This document shows positions 60,801 through 64,000 of a stretch of DNA of 64,000 nucleotides, piece by piece; the first letter of the stretch is position 1, and every line of letters begins with the position of its first letter. The stretch lies in NCBI GenBank assembly GCA_947628755.1, contig CANRBC010000003.1, positions 1 to 64,000 on the forward strand, given 5' to 3'. This stretch comes from an uncultured Clostridia bacterium. GTDB taxonomy: Bacteria > Bacillota > Clostridia > Lachnospirales > CAG-274. The notes under the pieces were generated by a model. The model was not told the DNA's origin. It did no database searches and worked only from the letters and a program-made list of their open reading frames with translations. Both the position numbers and the translations under genes were made by a program.

Positions 60801-63800
60801 CATTCTGCTGTTTGAGGAGTAAAAATCACTTTATGGTCATTATTAGCTTGTAAAACTTCCGTCATAAACTGACGTATATATTCTGGTGGTATCCACGTTG
60901 CTCCAAGCCTTACATCAATTTCATCTGCTGTTAAATCAACAGGCTGCACTTTTTTAAGAGCATCTACATTAGCCTGATATTTAATATCAAGTTCTGCAAA
61001 TTTTTCAGCTATAGCAAGTTTATGTCTTACATTTCCTGATAAATACTCATCATTGGTTTCCCATTTTTCAGTTTCAGGATTTAAAAAAATAATATCTTTA
61101 CTGCGTTCTATTATGTCATCTACAGTTGTATTATCACATAATGCAGCCATATAATTTAAGTCTACTCTACCATAAACAGCCATACTGACGGATAATGCCT
61201 CAACAGGAGTATCTACTCTGTCAATCGGTCTATAACTATTTATAGTTCGTTTTGTAAACATATCGGCTTTACCGATATATTGCCCTTCTGAGTCAAAGTT
61301 TTCAAGCGAACAAAGCAATGGATAACTACTGTCTTCAAACATCGCCAAACGGTTGCCCCTTGAATTAAGGTACCCGTATTTTTCAACATAGGCATCATAA
61401 ATTTTATTAAGTCTTTTTTGCCTATCTTTAACAATATCATCAGAAACATTTCTTAATTGCAAATCTATTAACTCTCTGGTTAAATCTCTGATTTCTATCA
61501 TTCCTTTAATACGCTCAGTTTTAGCGGCAGAAAAGTCGGTTTTCTGCATAATGGAATTATTGCGGTAATATATATCTTCATTTACAATAGTATAACTATA
61601 ATTGCGTATATTCGGGTCTGCTGCAATGGTTTGTGTATCAAGTTCTTCATCAACTGAAAGTTCAATTTCAGAAATGCTTCCTCTAATATTATGTATAGCA
61701 GAAATTAATTTTTCCTCAAAAGATGATGTATCATCTAAAATACATTCTGCCGTCTGACCAAATTGTCCGCTCACTTCTCGCATTTCACCAATAATCATAT
61801 CGGAATTATTAATAAAGTATTTATTAATTTTGATACCATTATTATTTGTACCCAACGATACCCAATCAGGCATATCTTCTATTGTAAAATCACGCTGTAC
61901 CTCTCTTTTTTGAAAAAATAAAATATCACTTGTAACTTCCGTGCCCGCATTAGCTTTAAAAGCTAAAGTCGGTAATCTTATAGCCCCTAATAAATCAGCT
62001 CTTGCAGCATAATACTCTCTTGCATTTGAATTGGCTTTATCCATAGTGCCTTTAGACGTAATAACAGCTACTATTCCACCTGCTCTGACCTTATCTATTG
62101 ATTTTGCAATAAAATAATCGTGTATCTTAAATTTGTGTTTATTATAGTCTTTATCATAAACAGCATAATCTCCAAATGGCACATTACCTATGACAACATC
62201 AAATGTATTGTCGCTAAATCCCGTCTTTTCAAAGCCAGTGATTTGAATATTTGCTGACGGATATAGCTTCCGTGCTAATCTTCCGGAAATATCATCAAGC
62301 TCTACGCCATAAATTTTACTATTGCGCATTTCCGGTGGCATAACGCCAAAAAAATTACCGATACCCATTGACGGTTCTAATATATTTCCTGATTTAAAGC
62401 CTAAATTATTAAGAGCTGTATATATAGCTTTAATAATAGTAGGCGAAGTATAGTGTGCATTATTAACCGACGCTCTTGCGCTTGAATATTCCTCAGGAGT
62501 AAGCAAATCATTAAGTTCATTAAATTCATTTGACCAGGAAGCATTATTTTTATCAAAAACTTGTGAAAGACCACCCCAGCCTACATATCTTGATAATATT
62601 TCTTGCTCTTTGTTGGTAGGAATCTTATCGTCTGCTTCAAGTTTCTTTAATAAACTAATAGCTGCAATATTTGCCTTATATTTTGCTTTTGCACCGCCTA
62701 TACCTAAATCGTTATCTGTAATAACGAATCCTTCTGTAGTATTAATGACATTATCAATAACGCCATCAATGGCAGAAACATCAAATGGTTTATCATCAAA
62801 ATAATATTCTTTTGTCGCAACGTAGCCTGACTGGGTCAAAAATTCGGTTACACGAGCAAATTCTTTGTAATCGTCGGTGGTAAAAATACCTTTATTTAGA
62901 GCCTCTTCCTGTGTAAGCACACTTCCTTCACTTCTGATGTAACCAAAAACCTTTTCATTATCGGAAACATAGAGTAAAGAATTGTCCGAATTGTCATAAT
63001 TTCCTTTATTATCATAATTTTTCTCATTGCCAACATATACTTTGTCGTTTACAATAAAGCATATTACACCGTCATAACGGCTATAAGAAGCAGCTTGCAC
63101 TTGCACATCATTTTGATGGTTCCGTTGTTTCTCTAAATAAGCATTATACTCTGCTATTTTAACGGCAGCAGCTTCTGTAATAATTTCAGTAATTTCACGT
63201 TCCTCTATAGATAAAATAGACTTATCTACAATATGAAATTCATTATTGTGAGAATACAATCTAAGACTTGTTCCATTGATTGCACCATTTGTTTCAAGTA
63301 CAATTCTATAATCTTTTTTTGCATAGTGTAAATCAAGATTTTCTGATAATCTATCAATAAGAGCATCGTTTCTTGTAATAGGAATAGTTGCATATATTTC
63401 GCCATCATTTAAAGATAATGCAAAACTGATATTTTCCATTTCAAATTTATCTCTTGAAAGCATTTCGTCCGAACTCAGAGCTGCAATATCAACAGTCTTT
63501 CCGTCAGACATAAGACTAACTTCAGGAAAATCTGTTGCTTCAACAGATAAAACGGTTTCCGTAGCCTGTTGTGTGATTTCAGAAGAAATTGTTTTAGGGT
63601 ACTTGACTTCTGCCATAGTATATGGTATACTATCATTGAAGCAGATAAATGTTTCCTCTTGGGGCAATTGTAGCCCTAAAGACTGAAGCATTTTGTCTGC
63701 TTTTTCTATGTTTACAGCAATTAAATTTTCTAATAAAAGCTGATTTTCTAAATAGTTTACCATATTGTTTCTTCCGTAAACACTTGTTATACGATTAACA

Positions 63801-64000
63801 TATTGTCTTGCAAAAGCAGTTTCTATATCTAGTGCAATCATTATTTCTCTGTTTTTCTTGTCTTTAAGTTCTGTAATTGCAATCACAGAGCCTTCGTGTC
63901 CACCTTTAAGAATCATAACAGGATTTCTTAACTGGGACGGTATCTGAGACATAATATCAATGTCAAGTCCGTGACCGTGATAACGTTCGGTTGGTTCTGC
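57884..64000 (-). CDS. Giant DNA methylase / SNF2-type helicase fusion, 5' end outside window
   Basis: The open frame continues past the window edge with no stop, so at least 2038 residues are encoded; residues below count from the Met at 63952. An N-terminal polyvalent-protein-like domain (about 1-100) is followed by an N6-adenine methylase domain with motif I LEPSMGIGNFFG (525) and motif IV NVPF (590, in place of NPPF/NPPY). Then comes an SF2/SNF2 helicase with Walker A AHAVGAGKT (1190), VDESH (1353), FATGTPISNS (1403) and QQEGRILRQGN (1682). A coiled coil (about 1905-1960) and the shared tail NSLKNLVANAEEKLISQ (1987) end it. It probably modifies and remodels element DNA during transfer. 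Confidence 0.88.
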   Translation of the reverse strand, partial: AEPTERYHGHGLDIDIMSQIPSQLRNPVMILKGGHEGSVIAITELKDKKNREIMIALDIETAFARQYVNRITSVYGRNNMVNYLENQLLLENLIAVNIEKADKMLQSLGLQLPQEETFICFNDSIPYTMAEVKYPKTISSEITQQATETVLSVEATDFPEVSLMSDGKTVDIAALSSDEMLSRDKFEMENISFALSLNDGEIYATIPITRNDALIDRLSENLDLHYAKKDYRIVLETNGAINGTSLRLYSHNNEFHIVDKSILSIEEREITEIITEAAAVKIAEYNAYLEKQRNHQNDVQVQAASYSRYDGVICFIVNDKVYVGNEKNYDNKGNYDNSDNSLLYVSDNEKVFGYIRSEGSVLTQEEALNKGIFTTDDYKEFARVTEFLTQSGYVATKEYYFDDKPFDVSAIDGVIDNVINTTEGFVITDNDLGIGGAKAKYKANIAAISLLKKLEADDKIPTNKEQEILSRYVGWGGLSQVFDKNNASWSNEFNELNDLLTPEEYSSARASVNNAHYTSPTIIKAIYTALNNLGFKSGNILEPSMGIGNFFGVMPPEMRNSKIYGVELDDISGRLARKLYPSANIQITGFEKTGFSDNTFDVVIGNVPFGDYAVYDKDYNKHKFKIHDYFIAKSIDKVRAGGIVAVITSKGTMDKANSNAREYYAARADLLGAIRLPTLAFKANAGTEVTSDILFFQKREVQRDFTIEDMPDWVSLGTNNNGIKINKYFINNSDMIIGEMREVSGQFGQTAECILDDTSSFEEKLISAIHNIRGSISEIELSVDEELDTQTIAADPNIRNYSYTIVNEDIYYRNNSIMQKTDFSAAKTERIKGMIEIRDLTRELIDLQLRNVSDDIVKDRQKRLNKIYDAYVEKYGYLNSRGNRLAMFEDSSYPLLCSLENFDSEGQYIGKADMFTKRTINSYRPIDRVDTPVEALSVSMAVYGRVDLNYMAALCDNTTVDDIIERSKDIIFLNPETEKWETNDEYLSGNVRHKLAIAEKFAELDIKYQANVDALKKVQPVDLTADEIDVRLGATWIPPEYIRQFMTEVLQANNDHKVIFTPQTAEWNITEKNKAWLIYDNVLINKKYGTNRMNALEILEQSLNLKSVVIRDKDDSGKYITNKEATKEASLKQQELKDTFKDWIFSDIERRENLCTLYNEKFNCIRPREYDGSFLNFEGMNPEISLQPHQLNAVAHTLFGDNTLLAHAVGAGKTYEMAASAMESKRLGLCEKPLFVVPNHLTEQWASEFMHLYPAANILVSTKKDFEPLNRKKFCSKIATGNWDAVIIGHSQFEKIPISMERQQMYLQKEIDDITDAISLLSAAEGKTPSVKNLERSKKGLLNKLQNLLDSKKDDVVTFEELGVDRLYVDESHNYKNLFLYTKMTNVAGISSTDAKKSTDMFQKCRYIDEITGGKGIVFATGTPISNSMTEMYTNMKYLQYNSLQERGLIHFDAWASTFGETINSVELKPEGSGYQTKTRFSKFYNLPELMSMFKECADIKPKDTLNLPVPEAEYHNEVIAPTALQKELIASLAERAEKVRSGGIDSSEDNMLKITSDGRKIALDQRLYDPTFAASPNSKVDRCVENAYSLYKKYDNTKSTQLIFCDISTPKKSGEFSIYNAVKEKLISKGVPENEIAFIHDANTETQKKELFAKVRSGNVRFLLGSTSKMGAGTNVQDRLIGLHHLDVPWRPSDIEQQEGRILRQGNMHKKVHIFRYVTEGTFDSYSWQLIENKQKFISQIMTSKSPIRVAEDIDETTLSYAEVKALATGNPLIKEKMDLDIKISRLSMQKSMYNKQMYSFENALYIDLPNKITKYKSMAEAVAKDIDLFNNNFSENNFTMSVKGKLYTKSLDAQTAILNVFSKSDTALIDEKIGEYCGFALSVSYEIVSHSKYLILTGHKQYSLELSDSAQGNAIKLSNLLKSLQQQLEKINTSVKSYEQQLKTIALEIQKPFAHEDELKAAQKRLLEVEDLINTPAKEKNDNKIIGENIKDKAEIEQEPNSLKNLVANAEEKLISQSASSENISNQTTKKQDEIE

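Larger units (their letters stand above)
43760..64000. mobile_element. Integrative conjugative/mobilizable element (boundaries not resolved)
   Basis: The region carries ParA/ParB, MobC and a relaxase, small cargo genes, a type I toxin-like locus, ArdC-like proteins and a very large methylase/helicase, a gene set typical of Firmicutes integrative elements or plasmids. Codon and base composition are more AT-rich than in the chromosomal part. Neither attachment site nor integrase is in the window; the element runs past the right edge, and the left limit could also be at about 42,300 or 43,000. Coupling protein, VirB4 and other T4SS genes are not seen here. Confidence 0.7.

Overview
The window comes from a low-GC, anaerobic, Gram-positive bacterium of the class Clostridia, most likely a gut Ruminococcaceae/Oscillospiraceae-type organism. 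Evidence: strong AGGAGG ribosome-binding sites, a small alarmone synthetase of the YjbM/RelQ type, a PadR/HAAS-domain operon, hexuronate catabolism fed by a TRAP transporter, a cohesin protein next to a dockerin protein, and a large integrative element of the Firmicutes kind. No rRNA or CRISPR array is present; there is one tRNA (Thr, GGU anticodon).

Layout, chromosomal part (1 to about 43,000). 110-4402: two OmpR-type two-component systems converging on a terminator. 4509-6538: alarmone synthetase, metallophosphoesterase and cyclophilin in one leftward operon. 6753-7934: SH3b-NlpC/P60 cell-wall hydrolase. 8441-10081: Na/phosphate symporter. 10330-15258: rightward run of CorA transporter, PHP phosphatase, RdgB, phosphodiesterase and Tex. 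16115-20478: TRAP transporter (DctP, DctQ, DctM) with a fructuronate-reductase-like dehydrogenase, converging on kdgK-kduI (22749-20650); together these import and oxidise or isomerise hexuronates toward 2-keto-3-deoxygluconate, which KdgK phosphorylates. 22895-25068: PadR, HAAS and DUF4097-like genes. 25356-27890: two HtrA proteases in tandem. 28531-30429: rpsB-tsf behind a pseudoknotted leader. 31017-34185: cohesin protein and BspA-repeat dockerin protein. 34212-35808: HEPN-like protein and serine recombinase around a palindrome array. 36012-41875: aminotransferase, dipeptidase, DUF1540, ispD and M16 peptidase. 42185-42257: tRNA-Thr.

Three copies of a MITE-like element (8013-8417, 15557-15893, 30569-30850), each beside a copy of a conserved terminator hairpin, lie between chromosomal genes.

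Accessory part (about 43,760 to the right edge). This is an integrative conjugative or mobilizable element, or an integrated plasmid: DUF2786 protein, ParA, ParB, a hairpin cluster that may be oriT, MobC, a string of small zinc-ribbon/MazG/YopX cargo genes and a MOBP-type relaxase on the plus strand. A compact locus at 51234-51576 looks like a type I toxin-antitoxin system. On the minus strand lie four genes (51636 to beyond 64000) encoding ArdC-like, zincin/YodL/pentapeptide-repeat and DNA methylase/SNF2-helicase proteins. All four proteins end in the same C-terminal motif, which is the most unusual protein-level observation here.

An IS110-family insertion sequence (about 53488-55036) sits in that operon. 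Its bridge RNA can be read in the sequence: two loops capped by covarying hairpins, with guides that match both the rebuilt target site and the element's own ends. This predicts the exact insertion point, just 5' of a gene's Shine-Dalgarno sequence.
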